DNA of 64,000 nucleotides. Source: Phaeovulum sp. Lineage in GTDB: Bacteria; Pseudomonadota; Alphaproteobacteria; Rhodobacterales; Rhodobacteraceae. The stretch's first letter is position 1. Each line of letters begins with the position of its first letter. The notes under the pieces were generated by a model, which saw only the letters and a program-made list of their open reading frames with translations, did not search any database and was not told the DNA's origin. Location of the stretch: assembly GCF_030684035.1 (NCBI RefSeq), contig NZ_JAUXPI010000014.1, positions 1-64,000 on the forward strand, read 5' to 3'. Positions 34,701-42,800 of this stretch are shown one piece after another. Position numbers and translations under genes: made by a program.

Positions 34701-34867
34701 GCCAGGATGGCAAATCCGGCGGCAAGCCTTACGAGGGCCGTGGCGGCAAGCCCGCACCGCGCCGCGACGAGGGCCCGCGTGTCTATGAGGCGCACCCGCC
34801 GCGCGAAGGCAAATATGACCCCGACAGCCCCTTCGCGATTCTGGCAAAGCTGCGCGATCAGAAATGA
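31778..34867 (+). CDS. Suv3-like superfamily 2 RNA helicase with a disordered basic tail
   Basis: 1029 residues. Helicase motifs: Walker A GPTNTGKTHYAIDRM near residue 12, DExH-type VDEIQL near 93, motif V ATDAIGMGLNLDIGH near 220 and QIAGRAGRH (motif VI) near 253. This matches the Suv3 branch, the mitochondrial degradosome helicase, common in alphaproteobacteria. From about 810 the chain becomes Pro/Arg/Gly-rich and low in complexity, ending FAILAKLRDQK. This tail resembles RNA- or RNase-binding tails. The run of 11 C at 34476-34486 falls in it. The stop overlaps the S4 gene in ATGA. Confidence 0.92.
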   Translation: MAAARITAVLGPTNTGKTHYAIDRMLAHRTGVIGLPLRLLAREVYDRIVKARGPSVVALITGEERIVPERVAYWVCTVEAMPTEIGADFVAVDEIQLCGDPDRGHIFTDRLLNARGLLETMFLGSDVMRGAIAALVPGVQFSRRERFSTLTWAGSKKTSRMPPRSAIVGFSVENVYAVAELVRRQKGGCAVVMGALSPRTRNAQVAMYQNGEVDYLVATDAIGMGLNLDIGHVAFSATSKFDGRRMRHLFPHEIGQIAGRAGRHTQAGTFGVTGEARPFDEGLVAAVENHRFAPIQRLQWRNPALEFGSIARLIGSLEVAPSNEWLQRGREADDVIALKTLIEVPEVRSRLVHPSDLRLLWDVCRIPDFRSVSGTEHAMLLARIHGFLQDPGHVPSDWLAGQIARIDKTEGDIDALSKRLAFIRTWTYVAQRRGWVHDESHWRGETRAVEDRLSDALHTALTQRFVDRRTSVLLRRLNQKETLVAEVNEKGDVSVEGEFAGRLEGFRFRQDATSSSDEARMLARAAYESLRPEFHLRADRFYNAPDTEMDFTEQGGLMWGALAVGKLVKGADVLRPVVEAFVDEEAGEEVAEKVRRRLQHFIDRKVATLFEPLLAMGRDEALAGLARGFAFRLSEALGVLPREGVAAVVKELDQEARGALRKHGVRFGQYTIFQQALLKPAVTRLRLVLASLWAGLETFPESPPPGLVTIPFLPELPRSDYTLAGYHPAGARAIRIDMLERLADILRGQDSKAGFEAAAEMLSITGMTLEQFAHLMEGLGYHAEKGERVKTKPAAPAVVLPEPDPSGNPIPEEVSLLAVAEAAPADSEAEASAEPAAPEMEVFYTFAWAPRPRHQRPEHQPPRDGGQPRGEARGRSNRPQGARAPTLPGAEGQPGAAAPAPPPAEGAADARPPRSRRPEGQRRNQGGAPGEAEAAQTGRPPRERPQGGKPSGDGPRERRPEGEARNERKPAGGSRQDGKSGGKPYEGRGGKPAPRRDEGPRVYEAHPPREGKYDPDSPFAILAKLRDQK

Positions 34868-35172
34868 CCGAGGCACCGGGCGAAGCCGCCCGGATCCGGC
34901 TCGACAAATGGCTCTGGCAGGCGCGGCTGGCAAAAACCCGCGCGCTGGCGCAGGCATTGGTCAGCGCCGGGCATGTGCGCATCAACGGCCAGCGTGGTGA
35001 CAAACCGGGGCGCGCCATCGGCCCGGGCGATGTGCTGACGCTGCGGCTTTCTGGCGGGGTGCGGGTGCTGCGGGTGGTCGGCTGCGGAACCCGACGCGGC
35101 CCGGCCCCTGAGGCGGAAATGCTGTATCAGGAAATCACGTTTAGTGCCACCCGGCAAGACCCGCTTGATTGA
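34864..35172 (+). CDS. S4 RNA-binding domain protein (Hsp15-like)
   Basis: 102 residues. IRLDKWLWQARLAKTRALAQAL is the S4/Hsp15 motif, followed by GHVRINGQRGDKPGRAIGPGDVLTLR. In E. coli Hsp15 (HslR) binds stalled 50S subunits carrying nascent peptidyl-tRNA. The ATG overlaps the helicase stop by 4 bases (ATGA), so the two are translationally coupled and likely act on related RNA. It is slightly shorter than E. coli Hsp15 (133) because the basic C-terminus is missing. Confidence 0.9.
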   Translation: MTEAPGEAARIRLDKWLWQARLAKTRALAQALVSAGHVRINGQRGDKPGRAIGPGDVLTLRLSGGVRVLRVVGCGTRRGPAPEAEMLYQEITFSATRQDPLD

Positions 35173-35224
35173 TCTGACCGGCGCGGCTAGGTAACGGCCT
35201 AACGATCATCCGCGGGGGTGCCAA

Positions 35225-35563
35225 ATGACCTATATCGTCACCGACAACTGCATCTTGTGCAAATACACGGATTGCGTTGAGGTCTGTCCGGTGGACTGCT
35301 TTTACGAGGGCGAGAATACGCTGGTGATCCACCCCGACGAATGCATCGATTGCGGCGTGTGCGAACCCGAATGCCCCGCCGATGCGATCCGCCCCGACAC
35401 CGAACCGCAGATGGAAAAATGGGTCGAGTTCAACCGCAAATATGCCGATCTCTGGCCGGTCATCACCAAGCGCAAGGACCCGATGCCTGACGCCGAGGCG
35501 CATGACGGCGAGACTGGCAAACTTGAAAAATTCTTCAGCCCGAAGCCGGGCAGCGGCGACTGA
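35225..35563 (+). CDS. fdxA: 7Fe ferredoxin (FdxA type)
   Basis: 112 residues. Two cluster motifs: [17 protein letters not shown] near the N-terminus, which binds the [3Fe-4S] cluster with part of the [4Fe-4S], and [12 protein letters not shown]. This is the Azotobacter-type 7Fe ferredoxin, an electron carrier in the cytoplasm. The C-terminus ends [11 protein letters not shown], as typical of the family. It stands alone between the S4 gene and carD, an order I associate with Rhodobacteraceae. Confidence 0.95.
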   Translation: MTYIVTDNCILCKYTDCVEVCPVDCFYEGENTLVIHPDECIDCGVCEPECPADAIRPDTEPQMEKWVEFNRKYADLWPVITKRKDPMPDAEAHDGETGKLEKFFSPKPGSGD

Positions 35564-35659
35564 GCCACCGATTCGCGCAGATTGCCCTTTGCCGAATCGC
35601 GCGCCGACCTACAAGCAATTGCTAACGTTCGATTCTGCGCCTTGCCGCAGCGCGGCGCT

Positions 35660-35687
35660 TTGATTCGTGTGAATTTTGTGCTACATT
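35660..35687 (+). promoter_or_regulatory. Candidate sigma-70 promoter for carD
   Basis: TTGATT (35660-35665), a 16-base spacer, then TACATT (35682-35687). The surrounding sequence is unusually AT-rich for this genome. It lies about 160 bases before carD, which leaves room for a leader containing a 48-codon ORF. Confidence 0.45.
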
Positions 35688-35703
35688 CCTGTTACAAGGA
35701 AAC

Positions 35704-35850
35704 ATGGACCGACAACCCCCCGCAGAACTGCTCGTCTGTGGGCAAACCCCGTCGCAATCAGGCCGTGCCCGGAAGGCGTTTGCCGCCGTGCGGTTTTGTT
35801 GTGCAAAGGCCAGGGATTGCGCCGCCCGCTGCAAGGAAGTGCCTGAATGA
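35704..35850 (+). CDS. Possible 48-codon leader ORF overlapping the carD start
   Basis: ATG 35704 has AGGA four bases upstream and the frame stays open until a TGA that overlaps the carD ATG in ATGA. It begins MDRQPPAELLVCGQ and is rich in Arg, Ala and Cys (five cysteines). The length and start are compatible with a translated leader that couples to carD. I recognise no family, and chance is possible in a GC-rich leader. Confidence 0.3.
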   Translation: MDRQPPAELLVCGQTPSQSGRARKAFAAVRFCCAKARDCAARCKEVPE

Positions 35851-36356
35851 CAAAAAACAAACGGAACGATTTTCACCCGGATGAGTTCGTTGTGTACCCC
35901 GCCCACGGTGTCGGCAAGATCATCTCGATCGAAGAGCAGGAGATTGCGGGGTTGCGGCTGGAACTGTTCGTGATCTCGTTCGAAAAAGACAAGATGACGC
36001 TGCGGGTGCCCACGCACAAGGCGCTCGATATCGGCATGCGCTCGCTTTCCTCGCCCGACGTGGTGACAAAGGCGCTTGAAACGCTGAAGGGCAAGGCCAA
36101 GGTCAAGCGCGCCATGTGGTCGCGCCGCGCGCAGGAATATGAGCAGAAGATCAATTCCGGCGATCTGCTTTCAATTGCCGAAGTGGTGCGCGATCTGCAC
36201 CGCAACGACGATCAACGCGAACAGAGCTATTCCGAGCGCCAGCTTTACGAAGCGGCGCTGGAACGGCTTACCCGCGAAGTGGCGGCGGTATCCGGCACCG
36301 ATGAACGCGGTGCCGCCAAGCGCGTCGGCGATGTTCTGGTTACCCGCGCCGCCTGA
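35847..36356 (+). CDS. carD: CarD-family transcription regulator
   Basis: 169 residues. The N-terminal RNA-polymerase-interacting domain (FHPDEFVVYPAHGVGKIISIEEQ) is the CarD_CdnL_TRCF Tudor-like fold. The C-terminal helical domain contains SRRAQEYEQKINSGDLLSIAEVVRDL. CarD/CdnL binds RNAP beta and stabilises open complexes at rRNA and housekeeping promoters. It is the usual alphaproteobacterial length. An intrinsic terminator hairpin follows after 22 bases. Confidence 0.94.
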   Translation: MTKNKRNDFHPDEFVVYPAHGVGKIISIEEQEIAGLRLELFVISFEKDKMTLRVPTHKALDIGMRSLSSPDVVTKALETLKGKAKVKRAMWSRRAQEYEQKINSGDLLSIAEVVRDLHRNDDQREQSYSERQLYEAALERLTREVAAVSGTDERGAAKRVGDVLVTRAA

Positions 36357-36378
36357 GATTTCGGCATGACGCGATCAG

Positions 36379-36405
36379 GGCCGCGGCTGCAGGGTCGCGG
36401 CCTTT
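36379..36405 (+). terminator. Intrinsic-type terminator after carD
   Basis: Stem GGCCGCG (36379-36385), 10-base loop, CGCGGCC (36396-36402), then TTT. The U-run is short. It separates carD from the following Crp-like regulator gene. Confidence 0.5.
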
Positions 36406-36441
36406 GCCATGCGGCGGTATGGCCGACGGAGGGCAGTTTCG

Positions 36442-36966
36442 GTGCAAACGGGTTTTCAACGGATTTTTGGTGGCGCGCCCGAACGCGTCGTGGCACCGGG
36501 TGAGGCGCTGTTTCGCACCGCCGATGCCGTGCGCCAGATGCATCTGGTGCGCGCAGGCTCGGTGCTCCTCGAACGGGTGACCCACGCGGGCACCCGCATT
36601 CTGTTGCAGCAGGCACATGCCGGGGTGGTGGTTTCCGAAGCCTCGGCCTATTCACCCGCCTATCACTGTGATGCCGCGGCGGGGGCGCAAGGCGCGCGTT
36701 GCGCCATACTGCCGGTGACCGAGTTTCATGCCAGGCTGGCCGCCGACCCCGGGGCCGCGACTGCCTGGGCGGCGGGGCTGGCGCAGGCGGTGCAGGCCGC
36801 GCGCCTGCGCGCCGAACTGCGCAGTTTGCGCACCGTCGCCGAACGGCTCGACGCGTGGCTGGGTGAACATCGCAAACTGCCCGAACGTGGCTGCTGGCAA
36901 GACATCGCGGCCGAACTGGGGGTCAGCCGCGAAGCGCTTTACCGCGAACTGGCGCGGCGGCGATAA
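36442..36966 (+). CDS. Crp/Fnr-type regulator
   Basis: 174 residues from GTG 36442. I chose this over ATG 36409 because GGAGGG lies eight bases upstream. The N-terminal part has cyclic-nucleotide-binding-like features (GEALFRTADAVRQMHLVRAGSVLLERVTHAG). The C-terminal helix-turn-helix is WQDIAAELGVSREALYREL. It is shorter than typical Crp proteins (about 230), with a minimal DNA-binding end. No cysteine arrangement of FNR is seen. Effector and targets are unknown. It is convergent with the DUF4395 gene. Confidence 0.75.
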   Translation: MQTGFQRIFGGAPERVVAPGEALFRTADAVRQMHLVRAGSVLLERVTHAGTRILLQQAHAGVVVSEASAYSPAYHCDAAAGAQGARCAILPVTEFHARLAADPGAATAWAAGLAQAVQAARLRAELRSLRTVAERLDAWLGEHRKLPERGCWQDIAAELGVSREALYRELARRR

Positions 36967-36970
36967 GCTG

Positions 36971-37729
36971 TCAGCAGCCGTTGTGCAGTTTCCATTCCTC
37001 CGCATGGCCGAGCGCCTTGGCGAAGGCGGGCACCTCGCAATCGCCCGCTGCCACCACCACGCCCTCAGCAGTGACCAAGGCTTGCGTCGCAGCGCCCGGC
37101 CCCATGTAGCGCGGGCCTTGCATACCCGCCACCACCGGCGACACCACGATGATCGCCGCCAGAGTGGCCAGCACCACCGCGCCCTGCGCCCAACCGAGGC
37201 GGGTAATCGAGGGCCGTTCGGCGGGCACCTCACAAACCCCACCGGGGCAAAGCTGTGCCTGACCAGGCCAGATCCAGTTGTAGATGGCGCAGCCGACGCA
37301 GATGCCGAACGAGGTTTCGAAGAAAAGCAAGAGGATGCAAGTGACGCAGCCCAGCATCGCCACCGGTCCGGCTTGGTTCAACACCAGGTTCCAGACGATC
37401 ATGAACAGCGCAATCGCCAGCCCCAGCCCCCAGGCAAAGCGTTTCTGCGCCGCCCCCACATAGTCGGGCGCCTGCTTGCGCACCATGTAGCGCCCGAGGA
37501 TCAGGCTGGGCGCAAAGCGCGGGTTGACCAGCACCCGCAGCGCGAAATCGACGGCGAATACCAAAATCACCATGCGCGTCATGGCAAAAGAGCCGTTGAG
37601 GAATGCCTGCGAAAAGGCAATGAGACCAAAGAGCAGCAAAATGCCCGCCCCGGCGCGCGCCTCGCGTTCGTTCACCACCCGGATCGGGTAACCCTCGACC
37701 ACTTCGCCGAAATCGAAAACGCGCGCCAT
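36971..37729 (-). CDS. DUF4395 membrane protein
   Basis: 252 residues from ATG 37729, which has AGGAG eight bases upstream. It contains four to five hydrophobic segments of the DUF4395 family (FSQAFLNGSFAMTRMVILVF; FRLVNPRFAPSLILGRY-like). The second half carries cysteine pairs CVTC, CVGC and CPGGVC around the membrane segments and a final CEVPAFAKALGHAEEW with a terminal NGC. DUF4395 has no assigned function; thiol pairs suggest redox or metal binding. It is upstream of the Kef antiporter gene on the same strand, with 86 bases between coding ends. Confidence 0.8.
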   Translation of the reverse strand: MARVFDFGEVVEGYPIRVVNEREARAGAGILLLFGLIAFSQAFLNGSFAMTRMVILVFAVDFALRVLVNPRFAPSLILGRYMVRKQAPDYVGAAQKRFAWGLGLAIALFMIVWNLVLNQAGPVAMLGCVTCILLLFFETSFGICVGCAIYNWIWPGQAQLCPGGVCEVPAERPSITRLGWAQGAVVLATLAAIIVVSPVVAGMQGPRYMGPGAATQALVTAEGVVVAAGDCEVPAFAKALGHAEEWKLHNGC

Positions 37730-37815
37730 ATGCAACTCTCCTGCCAAGATGTTACCTGCCATAGCCCAAGCGACCTGGCGGTCATATGATTGTGATCATG
37801 CGCACGCAAGCGTGA

Positions 37816-39684
37816 TCATGTCGGTTCGTGAGGGCTGCCTGACGTGGTCGTTTGCGCCGATTTCTCGCGCGTCATCAAAGCATTTTCCAGATCCCGGTTT
37901 TGCGCGCGGCTCAGTTCCATGTATTCGGAATTGTTTTCGACCGGCACCCCCGGTTTCCAAACCCGCGCCAGATCGCGCAGGCCTTCGCGGTCGAGTTTAT
38001 AGAAAATGCGCTGCGCCTCGGCGGCTTCAAACTCTGAAAGACCCACGTTTTCAAGCACATACCGCGCGGCCCGCAATGAGCTGTCGAACAATTCGCGCAC
38101 CACGTCATTCGCCCCCGCCCGGACCAGCTCGAACACATGCACCCGGTCCCGGGCGCGCGCGACAATGTGCAGATCGGGCCGCACCCTGCGTGCATAGGCC
38201 ACAAGCCGGGTGCTGGCGGCGTAATCGTCAAGGCAGATCACCAGCACGCTGGCGTTTTGCAGCCCGGCCGAGCTTAAAAGGTCAGGCCGGGTCGGATCGC
38301 CGAAATAGGCCTTGAAACCGAATTTGCGCATGAGCTGGATCGTTTTCAGGTCGTTGTCGAGAACCGTGGTCTTGAAGCCCGACATCGTGACCATGCGGTT
38401 GACGCCCTGACCAAAGCGACCGACCCCGGCGATGATGATCTGGCGCGGGTCGTCGATCGCGTCGGGGGCGGTTTCCAGGCCGGGCTTTTGCCCCGGCCCA
38501 AGCCGGTCAAGCAGGATGAACAGCACCGGCGTTATCAGCATCGACAGCGCCACGATCAGCAACACCTTTTGCGCCAGCGCCTCGGGCAGAATGCGCTGCC
38601 CAAGCGCGAAGGAGACCAGCACAAAACCAAACTCGCCTGCCTGCGCCAGACCCAGCGTGAACAGCCAGCGGTCGCGCCCGAAAAGGCCGTAAGCCCGCCC
38701 GAGCGCATAGAGCAGCCCCGCCTTCAGGCCCACCAGTGCCAGCACCAGCCCGATGATATTCGGCGGGTTGGTAATCAGCGGAGCAAAGTTCATGCCGGCA
38801 CCAACGGTGATGAAGAACATGCCAAGAAGCAGGCCCTTGAACGGCTCGATGCTGCTTTCCAATTCGTGCTTGAACTCGCTGTTAGCCAGCACCACACCCG
38901 CCAGAAAGGTGCCAAGTGCCGGTGAAAGCCCCACCAGAGTCATCATCGAGGCGATGACCATGACGATCATCAGCGCCATCGCCGTGTTGATCTCGCGCAG
39001 TTTGGCGGCGTGCACATAGCGAAACAATGGCCGAATCAGATAGTGACCGCCCAGTATGACCGCAGCCACAGCGCCAAAGGTGGTCAGCGCCGCGCCCCAG
39101 GCGGGCAAGCTTTGCAGGAAATCACCGACCGCGCCGCTGCCGTTATCTGCCTGCGCCACCGCCCGCGCGCCGGGCAGCGCCAAAAGCGGCATCAGCGCCA
39201 GCATCGGAATGACGGCAATATCCTGCGTGAGCAGCACCGCAAAACTGGCCCGCCCGCCCGCGGTCTGCATCAGCCGCTTTTCCGTCATGGTTTGCAGCAC
39301 GATTGCGGTAGAGGAGAGCGAGAAGATCATTCCCAGTGCCAGCGACACGCGCCATTCCTGCCCGGTAGCAACAAGCAGCGCCGTGATCAGCGCCATTGTC
39401 CCCAGCACCTGCAACCCGCCAAGCCCGATCAACTTTCCCCGCATCGCCCAAAGTGCGCGCGGATCAAGCTCCAGCCCGATCAGAAACAGCATCATCACCA
39501 CGCCGAACTCGGCAATGTGCTGAAGGTCGCGCATTTCACTGCCGACAAGCCCGGTGACCGGGCCGATCAAAAGCCCGATCAGCAGGTAGCCCAGCACCGA
39601 ACCAAGCCCGAGACGTGCCGCAACCGGCACCGCCACGACCATGGCAATCAGATAAAGGCTGGCTTGAAACAAGAAGGCGTCCAT
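37816..39684 (-). CDS. CPA2-family K+/H+ antiporter, KefB/KefC-like
   Basis: 622 residues from ATG 39684. Residues ~1-390 form the CPA2 membrane domain (LGYLLIGLLIGPVTGLV; LFLIGLELDPRALW; LSSTAIVLQTM). A TrkA-N/RCK nucleotide-binding domain follows (IIAGVGRFGQGVNRMVTMSG, GDPTRPDLLSSAG). Such proteins protect against electrophiles or control K+ and pH. A KefF/KefG ancillary gene is not seen nearby. The length matches KefC (620). Several upstream ATGs exist, but they would extend the protein before the first helix. Confidence 0.9.
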   Translation of the reverse strand: MDAFLFQASLYLIAMVVAVPVAARLGLGSVLGYLLIGLLIGPVTGLVGSEMRDLQHIAEFGVVMMLFLIGLELDPRALWAMRGKLIGLGGLQVLGTMALITALLVATGQEWRVSLALGMIFSLSSTAIVLQTMTEKRLMQTAGGRASFAVLLTQDIAVIPMLALMPLLALPGARAVAQADNGSGAVGDFLQSLPAWGAALTTFGAVAAVILGGHYLIRPLFRYVHAAKLREINTAMALMIVMVIASMMTLVGLSPALGTFLAGVVLANSEFKHELESSIEPFKGLLLGMFFITVGAGMNFAPLITNPPNIIGLVLALVGLKAGLLYALGRAYGLFGRDRWLFTLGLAQAGEFGFVLVSFALGQRILPEALAQKVLLIVALSMLITPVLFILLDRLGPGQKPGLETAPDAIDDPRQIIIAGVGRFGQGVNRMVTMSGFKTTVLDNDLKTIQLMRKFGFKAYFGDPTRPDLLSSAGLQNASVLVICLDDYAASTRLVAYARRVRPDLHIVARARDRVHVFELVRAGANDVVRELFDSSLRAARYVLENVGLSEFEAAEAQRIFYKLDREGLRDLARVWKPGVPVENNSEYMELSRAQNRDLENALMTREKSAQTTTSGSPHEPT

Positions 39685-39811
39685 GGTCCCCTGCATTGGC
39701 CGGGCGGGCAACGCGCCCTGTATCGCGTGCACCCTTCAAAGCTAGCGCAAGCAGCGTGGCACGCAAGCCGCAAGGTCCTCAAAAAAACCTTTGCAGCGCA
39801 GAGATTTGCTC

Positions 39812-42800
39812 TCAGTTGCTTTGCAGAAGCTTAAGCGTGATGGTGTTGCTGCCCTTGACGTAGCTCATCTGCGTTTCCGAGATTGCCACGACCTGCCCGC
39901 CATCGACCCGGTCGCCGACCTCGACAGTCTGGAAGCGCCCTGAAGGCAGGCGCAGCAATGCCCGCCGTGCCCCTGCCGCCCCAAAAAGCCCGACCAGGGT
40001 CAGTTCGCTCAGATTGATCGCCCCGGTTTGCGTTGCCTGCTGTGCGACCGACGTGGGGGTGGCCCCGGTGGATACCACGGCAGGTGCTTCGGGCTCACCG
40101 GTCTCGATATGCTGGCCGTTCGCGACCGGAGCGGGCTGCGCCGCCATCGCTTCAGCTAGTGCCTGATCGAGCGCGCGCGTCGCCGCCGCCGAAATGCTGC
40201 GCGGGCGCACAATCGGGCGGGGTGCCGCCGCCACCGCCTGCGGCGTCGCCGTGGCGAGGCCCGCAGCAACACGCTCCGCCTCGGCGACGCGGGCGGCAGA
40301 GGCGGCCGCAGCGGTGGCGGAAATCGCCTGCGGGCGCAGCGCGGGCTTGCGCGCGGCCAGTGCTGCAAGCTCGGCCCGTTCCGCGTCGGTCAGGCCGCGA
40401 TCCTGCGCCGCGGGCGCGGCGGGGGCGGTCTGCGGTGCCGCCGGAAGCGCGGCCGGATTTGGCGTGGCGGGGGCGGTCTGCGGTGCTTCGGGGGTGCCTG
40501 CGGGGGCTGTTGCGGGGGCTGTGGCAGGGTTGAGGCCCAGCGGACGCGGTTGCGGCCGGGCAGCGGCAAGCGCCGCCGCCTCGGCAGCAATGGCGGCGTC
40601 CGCAGCCGCGCGCGCAACCCGTGCCGCAGCTTCGATCGCAGTCGGGCGCGGGCCGGGTGCCGCCTCGGGGTGCCCGGCGTAAAGCGTGAAGCCACCCGGC
40701 ATGGCCGTGCCTTCAACCGTCGGTACTCCGGCCCCCGGCACCTCGCCAGCGGCAGGCGGCACGGTGGCGGCCGGATCGGTGACCGCGACCGGCGCAGGTG
40801 CGAGGCTCGGCGGTGCTACGGTATCGGCCACGTCATTTGGCGGCAGCGACACGATCGGAAGCGGCGGGGCTGAAACCGGTGCTGGCGCGGCGGGCGTGGT
40901 TGGCAAAGGTGCCTGCGCCGCAGCCGCGCTGGCCTCACGCGCCATCGCCGCGAGCTGCGCCGAACTGAAGGCAGGCAGCGGCGCAAGCGCGGGAAGCGCA
41001 GCGGTGACGCCGCTGTCAGCGGTCAATGCGCTGACTTCCGGCGCACCCGGATCGACAGTCGCAAGCAATTGCGCGTCGCTTGCAATGCTCGGGGGCACCG
41101 CCGCTTCGGGCTCGGCGGGCGCTCCGGGCGTGGTGGGCAGCGGCGGCAGCGGTTCAGCGGTGGCGAGGTTTGTCGGCTCGGCTACCGGCTCGGCGGCGGG
41201 TGCAGGCGGGTCTGCTGCGGCAGGCGGCGCAGCCGTTGCGATTTCCACCACGTCGGGTGCCGCCGCTACATCCGGGGTCGGGGCATCGGCGGGCACGGGA
41301 TCTATCGCGACCGCTTCGGTGGCCGGGGGGCGGATTGCCACCGCGAAGGGTGCTTCGGCGGTGGCAGCGACGGCGGCAGGTGCCAATGCAACTGACTCGA
41401 CAAGCGGCGGCGAAATTCCTGTGACTGGCTCGGCATCGGGAAGCTGAGGCGCGCCAGATGCCGCCAGCGAAGTAGCGGGCGGTGCCGCAAGCGTGGTCAC
41501 GGGCGCTTCGGGGGCAGCGGATGGCACATCGGGTACCGGTGTGCCAAGAAATACCGACCAGAGCACCACGATAGCCATGAACACCACAAGCGCCGCGGTA
41601 AGCGCCAGACCGAGGTGTTTGGGCCGCCCGCGCGCCGCTGCCGCAATCGGGCCGCCGAAAACGCTGGTACGCGCCGGGGCGCGGGGCGGCGTTTCGGTTG
41701 GAGCGGCCGCTTGCGGCGGCGCATCGGCTACCGCCAGGTCCGGCTCGGTCGCGGCGGTCTTGCCGGCAAGCTTGCGGGCGAGTGTCAGCCCGGCGGTGCT
41801 ACCCGAAGCTGCGGCGCGCCCGGCCAAGGCCTGCAATCGCGCCGCGGAACCGGGGCTGCGCGTGGGTGTCGAAGCCGCGGGCGGTGGCACGATGTCGGCA
41901 CCTGTGGCCCCGAAATTCAGCCGCCGCGCCGCGCCAAGTTGCGGCGCTTCGGTTTGGAACAGGGGCTTGATCTCGACTTTCGGGCGCAAACTGGCAGCCC
42001 CCGCCACAGCCAAAGCCGCGCCGCGCGGCGCGGTGCCCGCCGCCTTTGCCAGGCGCGGGTCGGGCACCTTCTCCCCCGCCGCGCGCCGCCCGAGCAAGCC
42101 GGTGCCGTTGGTGGCAGGTCGCTGGCCAGCCCCTTGCGGGGTGTCGGCGCGTGCAAGCGCCAAGGCACGGGGAAAGGAAATCGCGCCCGCCTGTGCCGCT
42201 GGCGCATCGCGCCGCGCCGACAAGCCCTTTGGCATTGTTGGCGTTTCTCTGACGTCATTGCGGGTTGCGGTGAAAGGTTCAATCATGGCGCTGGCGGCGA
42301 CAGCCTGGGAAGCCGCCTCATCTGGCGCGGGCATGAGCGGATCCGGCGCTGCGGATGCAGCCGCGACGGCCTCGGCCCCGGCTTCGGATGCGATTTCCGG
42401 CTCGGGCTCGGGGCTTGCGGCGCTTTCTGTATCGGTCGAGGCATCGGCGGGCAGCGAACCCGTTTCGGCGGGTGTGCCCGCATCTGCGGCCAACGGTTGG
42501 GGTTCGGTTGGGTCGGCGGCGCGCAGGTCCGCGGTCGCAGAGGCCGCAACCTCGGCCAGGGGTTCCGCTGCAGCGGACGCCGCCGCATCGACATCGGAAG
42601 CGGCTGCGGTCTGGGTTTCTTGCAGGACCAGAGTGGGGAGCTGCCCCGTGCCCTCGGCGTTGGCGGCGGTTTGGGCCGCCTCGCGTTTTTTCCCGGAGCC
42701 GGGCTTGCGGGCACGACCCGCGCTGGCCACCGCAGGGCGGGCTTTCGCTGCCGACTTGCCCCGGCCCTTGCGCCCCGGCTTGGGTTCGGGTCCGGCGGGT

